DNA of 64,000 bases. Origin: Micropterix aruncella (lineage: Eukaryota > Arthropoda > Insecta > Lepidoptera > Micropterigidae). Position 1 is the stretch's first letter. Every line of letters begins with the position of its first letter. The position numbers were made by a program, and so were the translations under genes. Below, piece after piece: positions 22,301 to 35,370 of this stretch. The DNA lies in the NCBI GenBank assembly GCA_944548615.1, contig OX155964.1, positions 15,984,484 through 16,048,483 on the forward strand. Direction: 5' to 3'. The notes beneath the pieces were generated by a model. The model was not told where the DNA came from and did no database searches. It was given only the letters and a program-made list of their open reading frames with translations.

Positions 22301-22690
22301 TACCCAGGCATAAAAACGTTTCCGGAGATTCTCTTTTACTGCCGTCGAAGGCATCGGGGAGGTCGGCAGCGCAACGATAATTGTATGCGCATTAATTGAC
22401 GGCGGCGCACACTGGTCCAAAGTTAACTTCCACCGGCCGTTTTATTTCCGGCTCCGGTTTTTCCCACTTTTTCCATTCTCTTACCGCCCTCATCTTAATT
22501 GTTCGTAATTGAAATAGTAAATTTAAAGTAGACGGCCAACAGTCGGAGAATTTTGAGAATACTCGTTTGAGAAGTAATTTACCGAGCTGAGCGTCGTTCT
22601 GCTTCGAGTCGACCTCATTTCGACTGTTTTTCTGCAAATTTGTTAGAAAAAGCATCGTAAGTGTGATAATTAAACAGATTTATTGATTAA
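22301..22690. other. Non-coding stretch, moderately GC-rich
   Basis: A minus-strand frame of 87 codons at 22392-22655 has no recognisable domain. No repeat match was found in the window. Confidence 0.4.
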
Positions 22691-22849
22691 AAGTTAATTG
22701 TTTTTTTTTACTGTATTTTTATATTAAGTTTTATATTATTTAACCTATAATAAATATTAATGACTTTTTATTTTTTTCTTATTTAGGACTTTATTTTTCA
22801 GTTTATTTTAGTTTTAAGTCTATTCTGTTGATTAACACTCTATTTAATG

Positions 22850-23060
22850 AAATGTTATGATCCATTTAATGCCGATTTTATAATGGAATTGCGTTTAGAT
22901 TTTTTTAGTTTTCTTGTTAAGGAGCATATTTTTGGTAAATTTAGTATTTTACTAAAAGTTTTACATATTGTATTGTAATTAGTCATGTCCACCCTAGAAC
23001 GGGGTAGTCCCAGTTGGGTGACAGAATCAAATAAACAAAAGGTTAAGGGTTTGCCATTCG
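22850..23060 (+). repeat. Interspersed repeat family R4, copy 1
   Basis: Contains CCACCCTAGAACGGGGTAGT, then GTTGGGTGACAGAATCAAAT and GGTTAAGGGTTTGCCATTCG. The same block in the opposite orientation is at 37862-38130, 42776-42912 and 44459-44603. It looks like a LINE or SINE 3' region. The upstream AT-rich part matches the 38 kb copy. Confidence 0.65.
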
Positions 23061-23283
23061 GTTCCTCTTATTTTTGTAAGCAAAAACAACGTTTTAAAGT
23101 AATTATTTTTTTAATAAATAAATAAAATATGATGATATGTTTGGTTGAATCAGGTTTGTTATTTCAAACTTAATTCTAGTATATTCCAAAAACTTCATTC
23201 CAGTAAACCTAATCCATTTTGTTATATTATGTTTTGTTACTGCTCTTTGTTGCGAAATTTTGCGCAATAGGTTATTTTATATT

Positions 23284-23505
23284 TCGACACTCTCTCACAA
23301 CCAACCCTAGTATGATATTTGTGAGTATTCTGCATGCATAAATGTATAAGTGTAGGTTTGTGTAGATTTTGTTATTGCATTCTATTGCCGAAATTCTAAT
23401 GAAATTTCATTAATTTTATCCTAACGGAAAATGGGGACACAGCCGGGAATCGAACCTTGAATTTAAAAAACGCCGTAACCACTATGCCACCACTATGTAC
23501 TAACG
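23284..23505 (-). repeat. tRNA-derived SINE, copy D (degraded)
   Basis: Minus-strand copy with its B box at 23446-23456. The A-box part is altered and the tail is lost. It differs from copies A and C at many sites and is therefore older. Confidence 0.8.
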
Positions 23506-23858
23506 TATCTTAGAAATTATTTTATTTAAGCTACCGCGCTTGTAGTATCTTGCATATTTTATATCGCCCACTTTTATATTCTACCCGTAGAGCAAAATCA
23601 AATGAAATTCCAGCGTAGCGGAGAAATCGCGGTGAAGCGAAGGATTTTTACAAAGAAGCGGTACTCCTTTGCTGTAAAATGCAAGCCGCCCTAACCGGGC
23701 GCGCTTCGGACGTACTCTACTCATAGATCATACATAAAACATCCCGAGTAACGATACGACGCCCCTCGCATTCCAATAAAGTACGAAATACCTTGCGGCT
23801 TCGCAGTACTTTTAGTAGTAGTATTTCTTTATTCTCAATTATTGTAATATAGAAGAGT
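23506..23858. other. Non-coding stretch before the LTR element
   Basis: No gene recognised. The end of this stretch supplies the GAGT target copy at 23855-23858. Confidence 0.4.
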
Positions 23859-24068
23859 TGTGTAGAACAGCTATTGCGGCAGAAAGAAATGAAATGTCAA
23901 TGTAGGTAGTTTTAATTCCGAGAGATGGCGTTGAACGCAATTTAACTCGCGATGTCGCAGCGTCGATCTGAAACTACATAGATATTTGGGAATTGGCAAT
24001 AAATTGAGTCATACCTACCAGCAGTGTTTCATTTGAGGTTATAGTGAACAGTGAAAAGCGAGTCGACA
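23859..24068 (+). repeat. 5' LTR of the BEL/Pao element
   Basis: Starts TGTGTAGAACAGC and ends GCGAGTCGACA. It should hold the promoter and polyadenylation signals (AATAAA occurs at about 23999). The sole difference from the 3' LTR is T at 23890 versus A at 29732. Confidence 0.95.
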
Positions 24069-24070
24069 TT

Positions 24071-24088
24071 TGGTGCCGAAACCAGGGA
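24071..24088 (+). promoter_or_regulatory. Primer binding site
   Basis: TGGTGCCGAAACC, two bases after the LTR end, starts with TGG complementary to a tRNA CCA end. This is the normal minus-strand priming site. Confidence 0.8.
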
Positions 24089-24361
24089 ACAGTAAATCCG
24101 TGAGTAGTGCTACCGATAAACAGTGACTAGTAACAGTGCTGCCAACTGACTAAAAATAGTGTTAGTGACAAACGGTGACCACACAATAATTGAGGTCAAA
24201 AGGGACTTAATTGAATTTGCGTAACAAAAAGGACTTTGTTGAAATTTGCGGAAAAAAAAGACGTAGTGAAATTTCGTGATTAAAACAAAAACACTTGTAA
24301 AATTTCGTGGCTACCGGACTTGTAATTATTTTATGATCAGAATCACGTAGAGTGCAAAAAA

Positions 24362-27300
24362 ATGGAAATATTCATTTTAAATCAAGAGGACAAGTTAAAT
24401 CATTTGGAAAGGGCTTTCACAAATTACAAAAAATCACCGAAAGATCGCATAACAGTGGATTACATTGAAGCGAGGTTAGAAAGTTTGGAAAAATTATATG
24501 CCACTTTTGTATCGACACATTCTAGTATTTTGGAAACGGTACAGAGGGCCAAAAAAGACACTATTGCCTATTTTACGGAGGATATATATTCTCAATTTGA
24601 GGAAGCATACATAGAATACAAAACTAAATTAAAGGATCATTTAAGATCAAGAACGTCACGCGACCAGACCACGGCTGAAGGAAAAACGCATCATGCTTCG
24701 CCGTGCGAAGTCAAGCTTCCGCAAATACACCTACCCACATTTTCCGGTGGTTACGAAGAATGGCAAACTTTCTATGATTTATTTCGCTCGCTGATCCATA
24801 ATAACGTAAATTTAACGCCCGTCCAAAAGCTTCACTATCTAAAAGGAAGTCTAGCCGGTGAACCTGAAAATCTACTTAGGACATTAGCTACGACTGATTC
24901 GAATTATGACGAAGCATGGAAGCAGTTAACGCGCCGTTACCAGAATAAAAGATATAACTGTAACGAAATTATGAAGCGGTTATTTTCTCAAAAATCACTA
25001 ACACTTGATTCATCCAATGGGGTGAAACAGTTACTAGACACGACAAACTCCTGTTTAAAATCATTGAGCAACATTGGAGTAAAAGTAACAGACTGGGACG
25101 TCATCATCAATCACTTGGTGTTGTCTAAATTAGACAATGAATCGAGACGACTATGGGAAATTCAGAACTGTCAATTAGAAACCGATGAACTGCCATCTTG
25201 GGAACATTTAACAACTTTCCTTGAGTCCAGATTTCGTACTTTAGAAATGATCGATGGAAGCCGGAATGTTTACAACAATAAAAGTACTTTCAAACCCATC
25301 TGCAAACAGAAATCATTCCATTCGACCATTTCAGAATAGAAGAGGCGATCAAGCAGCAATTGTAAATTATGCTTAGGACAACATTTATTATTTCAATGCA
25401 AGCAGTTCGGAAAGCAGAGCCTAAAAGAAAGATATGAGTACATCCAGTCACAGAATCTTTGTTACAATTGCTTAGCACCTACTCACACTGTAAGACAGTG
25501 CCATCAAGCCACAAGCTGTCGACGATGTGGCAGACGGCATCACACACTGCTTCATATTGACAAGGTTTATGACTCCAACAACCTTGCGAATAAGAAGACT
25601 GAAAACAATCAAGCACAAGCATCAAATCAATCAGAAGTAGAAAAGAAGGTAGTAACACATTTTGCAAAGCACTAAAGCGAAGTTAACGTTTTACTGGCTA
25701 CAGCAATCGCCAAGGCCAAATCAACAAATGGTTACTCACAATTGATCAGACTCCTGATTGACCAAGGTTCAGAAGCATCTTTCGTAACGGAAGCTACGGT
25801 ACAATCACTAGGCCTCCGACGTTCATTAGTTAATGGATTCGTATCAGGCGTTGGAGATGGACAAACAAAAATCAAGCACATGGTTCAACTAAGTTTAGAA
25901 TCATTGCAAAATCCAGAGTTCTCTGTCCATGTGAATGCCTACGTTTTGAGTAATTTAACAACATTATTACCGTCAGCTAAAACAAACATTATCAACTGGC
26001 CTGACATTCAAAGCTTACCTTTAGCTGATCCAGAATATGGCTCACCTGCTAAAATAGACATGATACTGGGCGCTGATATTCACAGTGAAATAATAAAAGA
26101 AGGATTAATCAGACATCCAAGTAAACGGGGGCCCGTCGCTCAAAATACTCACTTCGGATGGGTCCTGTCAGGGCGAGTAAATCAAGAGTTGGAATCGACT
26201 CCTCGAGTCATCAGTCTGCACCTACAAGTTAAAGGTGATCAACTTCTACAATTATTTTGGGAGATAGAACGAGAGCCAGATGAAATTAAGAAACCTCTAA
26301 CAAAAGAGGAAGTAAAGTGCGCAGAGCTCTATCAGCAAACAACAATCAGAGACACTGATGGACGTTATGTAGTGCGTTTACCGTTCGAGAGTTCAAGTCC
26401 GGAGTGTCTGAGAGGAAAGTCGCGAGAAATATCAAAAGTAAGATTCATGTCATTAGAAAAGAAATTAATCAAAAATCCTACAATGTATGAAGAATATAAA
26501 AAAGCGATAGATGATTATATAGTACAACATCACATGCAAGAAATTACAAGTATTGAAGAAATACAAAATAAAGAATGCATGTACTTACCTCACCATCCTG
26601 TAATTCGCGAAGATAAAGAAACCACGAAGCTCCGGATCGTCTTTGATGCATCCTGCAGAGGTGTTAATAACGTATCTCTAAACGATAACTTACTTGTCGG
26701 GCCGAAGCTTCAACAAGATTTGCGTCACATCCTGATGAGATGGCGCCTACATCCTATTTGCATAGTAGCAGATTTAAAGCAAATGTACCGCCAGGTGCTT
26801 GTCCATGAGGATGATACTTTCGTCCAGAGAATCCTATGGAGATCAAGTCCTGAGATGCCTATCCAGCACTTCAAGGTACTACGACTGACCTTCGGGACGT
26901 CCTGTGCTCCTTACTTAGCGGTGAAAACTCTTCAACAGCTAGCGAAAGATGAACAATCCAAGTACCCTGTAGCAGCTAAAATAACGCTAGAAGACTATTA
27001 TATTTATGATGTACTTACGGGCTGTGAAACTACGGATGAAGCCATGGAAATCTACAACCAGATGACTAATTTGTCGAGCGCTGGTGGATTCACCTTGCCA
27101 AAATGGAACTATAATTCTGATGCCCTTCTAGACTATATCAAAGAAGAAAGTAAGTGTTCAGAGGCGCTAATTTTAAAATTTAATGATACGATCAAGGTGC
27201 TGGGTATAAGCTGGTGTCAGAAAACAGATTGTTTTGAATACACTCTCCAATTACCAGACTTACCTGAAACGATTACGAAGAGAAATGTCCTATCAAATAT

Positions 27301-29536
27301 AGCGCGATTATATGATCCAATGGGATAGATCGCTCCCATTATTGTGATAGCAAAAATATACATCCAAAAATTATGGAAATCAGGTTTGAATTGGGATGAC
27401 AGGCTTACAGAAGATCTACTAAAGGAATGGTGTGAATTTCGAGACGACTTGATTAAGGTCGATACAATCGTTATACCCAGATGGATGAACACTAATTCAG
27501 AAACTGAGTTAGAGTTGCACGTATTTGCTGACGCTTCACAATTAGCCTATGCAGCAGCTGTATATCTAAAATCAGTAGATAAAGATGGTCACGTGTCAGT
27601 CAGTTTGGTATCAGCGAATACTAAAGTTTCTCCAATCGGGAAAGAGCTGTCCATTCCCCGACTCGAGCTATGCGCTGCTCTGCTTGCTGCGAAATTGATT
27701 TACGAGACATCACAAATCATGAAAATCCCTAAAGAAAACCTATACGCTTGGTCTGATTCAACGGTGGTGCTCGCTTGGATCGATGGTGAACCTAGTAGAT
27801 GGACTTCCTTTGTCAGCAATCGCGTATCAGAAATTTTGACCAAATTGGATAAAGATCAATGGAGCCATGTTAACACAACCGACAATCCAGCAGATGTTGC
27901 ATCAAGAGGAATGCGGGTATCACGACTCCTCGACAGTTCATTGTGGTGGCACGGTCCAGAGTGGTTAAAAGAAAATACAAGTCAAGGTAGACAAACTAAA
28001 GGAGAATTTACAACACGGGAAGAAGTGAGGGCGATTAAAAATTTTATTGCAGTAAAGTCAAGTCGTGAAGAAGATCAAATGTTTACCAAATTTTCGACCT
28101 TATCCAAAACACTAAATATACTAGCCATATGTAAAAGAATGTCAACGAAAGAAAGAAAGAAGTTTGTAACAGTGCAAGAGAAAGACGTCATTCTTCAGAG
28201 TTGTATCAAACACAGCCAATGTGTCTATTTTGAAGAAGAGATTAAAACAATTAAAAATCAAGGATGCGTCTCTAAGAAACACTACCTTCACACTCTTTGC
28301 CCGTTTCTAGACGAGAATGGAATTCTAAGAGTCGGTGGTCGCATTAATCATGCTCAAGTGGACTATGATAAACGGCATCAAATTATCATGCCTAGTGAGA
28401 GCCATATTACCAACTTGATAATTGCGGACGCTCACATGAAGACATTGCATGGAGGACCACAAATTATGCTAAATCTTTTACATTCAAAGTACTGGATAAT
28501 CCGTGCCAGAAACCTGGTTAAGAAGTGCTACAGGAAGTGTACTACGTGCATAAGGTACTCGAGATAAGATAATAACCAGTATATGGGTCAACTTCCTGAA
28601 ACACGAGTAACACCATCTCGACCATTTCAATCAACCGGTGTAGACTTCACCGGCCATATCAATTTAAGAATGTCCCATGGTCGAGGGTCGAGGTCATACA
28701 AGGGATACATATGCGTTTTCGTGTGTATGATAACCAAAGCTATCCACTTAGAAGCCGTGTCCGACTTAACCGCGAAAGGTTTCATAGCGGCTTTCCGTCG
28801 TTTCGTATCCCGGCGCGGTCATTGTAAGGACTTATACAGTGATAATGCTACAAACTTCGTTGGGGCAGATAACAAGCTACGTAAGATGGTTGTTGATGCC
28901 CAATCTCAGTTGCCGGATGATATCAGCCGACAACTAGCCAGTGATGGAACAACCTGGCATTTCATTCCACCCCACGCTCCAAACTTTGGTGGCCTGTGGG
29001 AGGCAGGAGTTCGATGCGTGAAGTCACATCTTATACGAGTGGTGGGTGATTCGACGCTAACATTTGAAGAATTGTCTACAGTACTAACACAGATCGAGGC
29101 GTGTCTAAATTCACGTCCCCTTTCATACATAAGTGAAAATCCTGAAGACCCACTTCCGCTCACCCCCGGTCACTTTCTCATAGGAGAGCCATTGATAGTA
29201 GTACCAGAGGAGAACTACTCGAACGCATCTATAACTGGGCTACAAAAATGGAAGGTCTGTCAGAAGATGATAAACCACTTTTGGAGAAGATGGTCAGAAG
29301 AATATTTGGTGACATTAAACCAAAGACACAAGTGGTTTACGAAACGAGAGGAACCTGAGATAAATGACGTCGTGATAATCAGGGATCACAATCAACCTCC
29401 AGCGAAATGGTTACTGGGAAAAATAATACAGAAACATCCGGGCGCAGACAATATTACTAGAGTAGTGTCCATTAAAACCAAAACCGGTGTTTGTAAACGC
29501 CCTTGTAATAAGTTATGTTATCTCTCTAAAGCTTAG
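24362..29536 (+). pseudogene. BEL/Pao gag-pol with four in-frame stops
   Basis: One frame runs from ATG 24362 to TAG 29534 without any frameshift, but is interrupted by TAG 25337, TAA 25673, TAG 27326 and TAA 28565. Domains in order: gag with the LPTFSGGYEEWQTFYDLFRS type of motif (DUF1759), two cysteine/histidine knuckles around 25361-25545, a protease with LLIDQGSEASFV (25751), and an RT whose first half contains LRIVFDASCRG and VADLKQMYRQ. The RT active site at 26999-27010 reads YIYD instead of Y-V/I-DD. RNase H follows with FADAS and AWSDST. Integrase has the His-Cys finger near 28430-28555, a core with DFTGH, SDNATNF and the catalytic glutamate in GLWEAGV. The near-identical LTRs with this damage mean either that the source copy was already defective or that decay has been quick. 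Confidence 0.92.
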
Positions 29537-29689
29537 TTTTTTTTATTGTTTCTTTATATATGTAATCGAAAGACAATCAGTCTTATCTCCTGCTCATTTA
29601 GTTTAAAATTCGTTTAGTATCACGCCTCATGGTGGGCGGTTCAACTTTTGAGTTAAAGTATTATGTTTGTAAAAGCACTACGTCCTTTT

Positions 29690-29700
29690 GGTGGGCGGGA
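29690..29700 (+). promoter_or_regulatory. Polypurine-type tract
   Basis: GGTGGGCGGGA directly precedes the 3' LTR. It is where plus-strand DNA synthesis is expected to be primed. Confidence 0.5.
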
Positions 29701-29910
29701 TGTGTAGAACAGCTATTGCGGCAGAAAGAAAAGAAATGTCAATGTAGGTAGTTTTAATTCCGAGAGATGGCGTTGAACGCAATTTAACTCGCGATGTCGC
29801 AGCGTCGATCTGAAACTACATAGATATTTGGGAATTGGCAATAAATTGAGTCATACCTACCAGCAGTGTTTCATTTGAGGTTATAGTGAACAGTGAAAAG
29901 CGAGTCGACA
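29701..29910 (+). repeat. 3' LTR of the BEL/Pao element
   Basis: Identical to the 5' LTR except at 29732. It is followed by the GAGT target copy. Confidence 0.95.
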
Positions 29911-29981
29911 GAGTTATTATTACATAACTAAGTTCTCCATCATTTGACATATTAACATACCTAGCTATATATAAAACTAGC

Positions 29982-30510
29982 TGACCCGGCGAACTTCGTA
30001 CCGCCTAACGGTCAATTAATGTCTTGTTACAGATTAGCTGAACTTAATTTATGATTTTATGGAAGTAATACAATGAATACAAAATAAAAATTAAGTTAAC
30101 TACTTTATTAAGATAATAACACAAAAATATAAACCTACAAAAAATAAGTATATCAAATATCAATCGCGTGTCAGCATGACATGATTGAATTAAACTATGT
30201 AATAATTGTGGTCCGAATATTGTGGATATATCTTGTCGATTCGAAACCTTTATTTAAATACTTTATTTAATTTGAGGGGAGAGTTTACCGTATCGACGGG
30301 ATGAACATTAAATGTTTGACAGTTACGAAACCCATGAACATTTTGTATGGGAAAATGTTTTTCTTTTATTTTATTTTTTCGTAATTTTCTAATGTTTTTA
30401 ATAGTTATTCTGCTATTCGGGACGAGAACAAATACATCAATTTAAAAACCATGAAAATCGGTCCAGCCGTTCTCGAGTTATAAGTCTTCGAACAATAATC
30501 AAACGATCAT
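29982..30510 (+). repeat. Interspersed repeat with CTAGCTGACCCGGCGAACTT start
   Basis: Begins AAACTAGCTGACCCGGCGAA and ends around CGGTCCAGCCGTTCTCGAGT. I recall both motifs from a very common insect interspersed repeat. The class is uncertain. No ORF and only one copy in the window. Confidence 0.5.
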
Positions 30511-30574
30511 TAATATTTAAAAAATCGAAAATAAAAAAAAAATGGAATATTATTAAAAATTAGTAATTAGTATA

Positions 30575-31888
30575 TACAGGATGCGTACGGTATTTAAGGA
30601 CAAATGGACATTAAAACGAATTTGTAGCAAAATTTATTATATTTCCATCAAATATTTACACAAGATTAATTATAACTCACTACACATTTACTCAATAAAA
30701 CCCATTAGCGGCCGTTATAGACTTTATCCGGGATCGGAAACGACTGCATGCTCAAGTAAAATGCTCTATATACATTTTATTCATTGTTGTTGTTATGGCA
30801 TCTTCCAGCGATTAAATAACGTTATGGGGTTATTTATTGGTCTCCCTCTCAACTACACCACATACATAATAATTCCTGGGATTAGGGCACGGAGGGCTAG
30901 GTGGCCTTAAGTAAGGGTGTGATGTGGTCATAGATATTATCGGCTTTGTACATAAGAGCAGCCTTGCTGGAATATGCATTGCCTGTCCCCATATAAGTAT
31001 ATCAATCCAGGGTTTGGCAACTGTATCTAAAACCTCGCTATAGGCGACAGCATGAAGTTCGAGCCCGGGCAGGACTCTGGCCTTAGGGCTAGTTTCCCCT
31101 AGGAATCAACCTGCTGGCGCTCCTGGACGGTATGCGCACCGTGTGGTGTAAGCCAATCGACTCTGCACTCTGACTAACAGTCGGGGGAGTCTGGAAGCAG
31201 TACTGCTTCCTATAGAGCGGGGATGGTTGCGGACCTTAAGGCGACTGCTCTTGAAACCACCATCGGCTACCCGATCCTGGGTGAACAGCCGGGCAAAGGA
31301 TGTTGTGGTCCGTGATAGATTCGGTATACACCGTTTCACCGCTTCGTAAGGGAGAGGACCGCGCAAGCGACCTCGAACTCGTAACCAATCGAGAGACTGG
31401 AGTAATCTGGTCGCAATTGGAAGTAAGGGCGTGAGTGTAAGCCCGCTGGGTAACACTCCTGGCCATCTCGCGGTTAAGGCGTTGGCCTCTTACGGGCATG
31501 TGGCGGAGCTTGACGGTGGACTGTTTTGTCCAAGTTTTCTGCGCTCACTTCACGGGAGACAGAACGACTAATCGTTAAAACTTCCTGAGGTGACGGGTTT
31601 GCCCGTTGTAGTTGACAACGTTATATGTAGGATGTGACCATAACCACCTGTCATTTCTGTGATTGGTTTTATGTACGATGTACAAATGATCCGGCGCGAT
31701 TGAAAAAATTGGAGGTAAACAAATCGGCGTGGTTTGCGCATATTGCGACTACCATAGCATACCTATACTTATCATTTGTAACCTTATAGTGCTGTATTGA
31801 TTATCAGAAAAGAATAAAAACAGAGAAAAATATTCTCCACAAATTATAGCCACATTTTGAGTGTCTTCAAATACCGTACGCATCCTAT
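30575..31888. mobile_element. TIR element interrupted by a GC-rich retroposon
   Basis: AGGATGCGTACGGTATTT at 30578-30595 is mirrored by AAATACCGTACGCATCCT at 31869-31886. TA-rich flanks on both sides would fit a Tc1/mariner-like TA duplication. Without the inserted retroposon the element is about 600 bp and has no recognised ORF. Confidence 0.6.
30933..31630 (+). repeat. GC-rich retroposon family, copy 3
   Basis: Matches the copy at 56931 through TTCCTATAGAGCGGGG, the GGAGAGGACCGCGCAAGCGA block and the 3' end. A possible imperfect 12 bp target duplication (GATGTGGTCATA at 30921, GATGTGACCATA at 31631) brackets it. It has inserted into the TIR element 30575-31888. Confidence 0.75.
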
Positions 31889-34800
31889 ATTTAACTGTCC
31901 CGCTTTTTGTTCTAGTTGTGCTGTGTGGGCTTTTCAAAACGACAAACGAATCAACGTCCTAACTCATCGGATTTCAACGCCACACTAATTTAAAACTCTA
32001 AAAAAAGCTAATTCGCGACTATCACGCGCATATGACAACAGTTAAACTACATCCAGCGCGACAAACAAGTATGATCTAAATATCGTAGTATCAATCGTTG
32101 CCACGCGTTGTTAGTCTCTTAGGTGATTTAAATCTGATGGTATTTTGTCGAAAAAACCCGATTAGAGCGAACAAACGATTTTTAGGTCAACCCACTGTAA
32201 AGAGCGAACAAACGATTTTTATGTCAAAATAAATTAACTTGGATCTCCTAAAATCAAATCATTGTTAATTAATTACACTGCTTCGAGCGATTCTACTGGA
32301 ATTCCTGTGGAAAAGAATTCGTCTTTAGTGGAAAAGACTTCTGAAATACATCTTTTGGAATGGGGTTCAAAAAAGCTGTTTCGTTACACATCATTTCAAA
32401 GGATAGGAATATTCAAAGGATCTTCCGTTCTAAATCAAATATAGAACTATAAAAAATTTGCTAAAATTTTCAATTACATTGGAGCACTTCGAAATAAAAG
32501 AGAAAATTCATAAATATCGAACGACGTTCATTTAAAAAGTTTGTGTTTTTAAGATATTGTATATTAAGCCAACTTTTTGTTTTGTTTTGCTTGTATATTT
32601 CAAGTACAAAGGCAAACATAATTATTGTTATATGAAATGACAGGTTGTCTCCCCTATGATGCTACCCAACAAATGAGCAATGTTATTCCATTCAAACCAC
32701 ATCTCATTTCCTCTCGTCGTGGCCTTCGTTTTGTTTTGTGTTATTATCACACTTTGATGGGCATCCGTGGGGCCAACGTTGACGGAGGTAACTCGGTGAA
32801 CCGACAAACGTAACATTCCGCTACAATATGACATTCGAGTATAATAAATAGCATAGGAAGTCAGGAAAATATACGAGTTAACACTATAATACCTAAAGGG
32901 GTCATTTTAACTCACCTTGGAATTAACTTTATTTTTGAACTATTTGGATTAAAGTAAAAACCTTTTGAGGTCTTTATTATAATTTTTGATATAATTAGTA
33001 AGAAATGTTTTATTAGCATTTCCAATGTTAACTTACATGCCAGAGGAAGTCATTTTGACTAGTCAGAATCACTCCATTCTATGACTCACTTCAAGAATTT
33101 TTCAAGAAATATTCGAAACGCTGTGGCAACACATCCTCTATGACAACGCTGGCACAATCTTACTGGCTCGTTCTCCTTCTGCTGGGAGAAATAAGCCTTG
33201 GCCAGAGCAACTGTCATCTAAGTTGTGAATTATATAGAAAAGTCTAAAAATGTTGTTTTTATTTTAAGTTAATTAATAAAACATATTAACAATTGGGGAA
33301 CCGTTTAAGACCATACCGAGTCGTTTGACTTAAACGTTGTTTTCTATGACTTATAGTTTTTGTAATCCATTTGCGATTAGGCGGCCGGATGGACGAACAG
33401 ACTAAAAGATTCGTTACATTAGATTTTTTGACAAAAGATCTAAAATTGAGAAATTCCTTGTATTTATGAAGACGTATTCATAATTTGACTATATAATTAT
33501 AATGATATTTAATTTTAGTATAATTTTTCAACCACTTACAGCTACTGCCTTTACTACTTACCTATATATAATACATCTATAACGTCCGAATACGTACAGC
33601 TATTATTATCCACGGCTAACTTAACTCGTCTTTCGTATCTCGACGACTCCTCGTGGCTTGGTTCGCTATTGGATCCAGAATTAATTACCAAGAGCATGAA
33701 ATATAAGGTGACTGTCGTATTATCTATATCAAATTTGTGAATCGAATCAAAACTAGCATAATATTTGAATCCTGCATTTTACTCCTTGACTGTTTGCGTT
33801 TACCTGTTATAAAGTGTGTCCATATAAATGACAGTCAATATAAATGACATTTTTATTCTGCAAAAGCGGGCAGTAGGGGATAAAAATGAGGGATTCATGT
33901 CAGCCTTTGTTTAATCTATTTTGGTCCATGAATTTTATAAAAATAAACGAATACATGCAACACATGGAAATTACCACACTCACAAGAAAGAAGGAATACG
34001 TCTCTTTTTTATTTACTTTCTCCACTTTCTTGTTTCTTTTTAGCGACCGGTGGTGAGATAGTCGACCTTAATACTCATCAGAAAAATTTCCACCTAAAAG
34101 TAATGCATCATGCATAACTTTCAGGTCGAAAATTGGCGAGATCTGTCAGCCAATATTATAACTACTTCGTAGTACGTGCTAATGGCACTAAAGGGCACTG
34201 GCTATATTGGGCTTGGATTTTTTTTACTTAAACTATTGCCAAAAACATTATATTTTTATGAAACTAAATGCAATTTTTCGTGTCATAACTTTTATGAGAT
34301 ATAAAAAGTTATACTATCTATATCGCTCAAACTTGCGAAGCATGGTATATTTCGTTCTATTGTTAATTTCTGGATTTATTTTCATGTAAGCTTTATGTTT
34401 TTATTACAAGCTTATATTTTGACATATATTTTCGTGAATATTAGATTGCGTAACCTGGTTATATTGTTACATGTTTCATTTGAGGTTGATTTAATGAAAT
34501 ACATTAGGTGTATAATATTTAGATATGAAATACATCAGAGATAATAGCGTTATCCTTTTTGTTAATGCCTTGTTTAATTATTTTTAATTAAATGACACAA
34601 TATAAAACATGACTCGAATGACATTTATATTAACTCGGATATACGAGTATCTGTTACTTTAGTACATAGTTTTTTTCCGAGTCCAGGCTTGTTTGTGTTT
34701 CTGCCAGACCTCTTTATCTGAGTTTCTCTCTTTATACTGAATTCGAAGTAATTACTATTACTTCGAATTCAGTAGGTATAGTTTCTGCAGCATGCTATAA

Positions 34801-35099
34801 AACTCAGCTGAATTCCTTTTGCTGATTCGCAAATATTTCAAAGGAATAAAAACTTGGCAAAGAACCAAAAATGCTCTCCAGCGAAATTAAAAAATATGTT
34901 TGTTATTCGCATTAACCTGAATTTCTGTAAAATAAGGAGGGTTTTAAAAGCCTGTTAGCGACGCCGACAATTTGTATAAATGAGAAAATATTTCGTTAAC
35001 CGTGCAAATATGCAAAGCTAGTGCGATGGGGAGTTTGCAAAAGTGAAGTTTTATTGGCTGTATGGAAAGTTTCACTATTGGTGCGTCTATTTATTCTCG
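31889..35099. other. AT-rich non-coding stretch
   Basis: No recognisable gene. It holds a short duplicated GAGCGAACAAACGATTTTTA (about 32166 and 32202), a piggyBac-like looking TTAACACTATAATACC (32879) with no confirmed partner, and a perfect palindrome at 34735-34774. Confidence 0.4.
34735..34774. repeat. Perfect 18 bp inverted repeat
   Basis: TACTGAATTCGAAGTAAT, a 4 nt centre TACT, then the exact complement. It could form a small hairpin or cruciform and may be the core of a tiny foldback element. Confidence 0.8.
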
Positions 35100-35370
35100 C
35101 ATGGTCTGATGGTATAGTGGTTAGGTCGCGTGATATTACATTTTAGGGTTCCCGGTTCGATTCCCGGCTGCGTCACCATTTTCTGTTAAGGTAAAATTTA
35201 CGGATTTACATTTCAATTCTGTCGACCGAATGCAATAACAAGACACACACTTTTACACACATGTTACCTACACACATACATATAAACACTTCATAGTAAG
35301 GTTGGTCTTAGGAGATTGTCGTATGATAGCAAATCAGCCCTTTGTGAAAATTCACATTAAATAGCAGAAA
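35100..35370 (+). repeat. tRNA-derived SINE, copy B
   Basis: The B box GGTTCGATTCC lies at 35154-35164 and the A box at about 35114-35124. The body matches copy A with scattered changes. The simple tail is largely lost. Confidence 0.85.

Larger units (their letters stand above)
23859..29910 (+). mobile_element. Complete BEL/Pao LTR retrotransposon
   Basis: Two 210 bp LTRs (TG...CA) enclose a primer binding site, a gag-pol reading frame and a short purine-rich tract before the 3' LTR. GAGT flanks both outer ends (23855-23858 and 29911-29914). The next base is T on both sides, so a 5 bp duplication is also possible. The LTRs differ at one of 210 positions. The order gag, protease, RT, RNase H, integrase and the DUF1759-like gag are those of the BEL/Pao group. 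Confidence 0.95.

Noticed and set aside
25337..28567. Programmed stop-codon readthrough in the BEL/Pao gag-pol
   Set aside because: Four stops at unrelated positions plus a mutated RT box fit inactivation better than a regulatory readthrough site.
32877..33070. piggyBac-like MITE starting at TTAACACTATAATACC
   Set aside because: No matching inverted end with a second TTAA could be identified.
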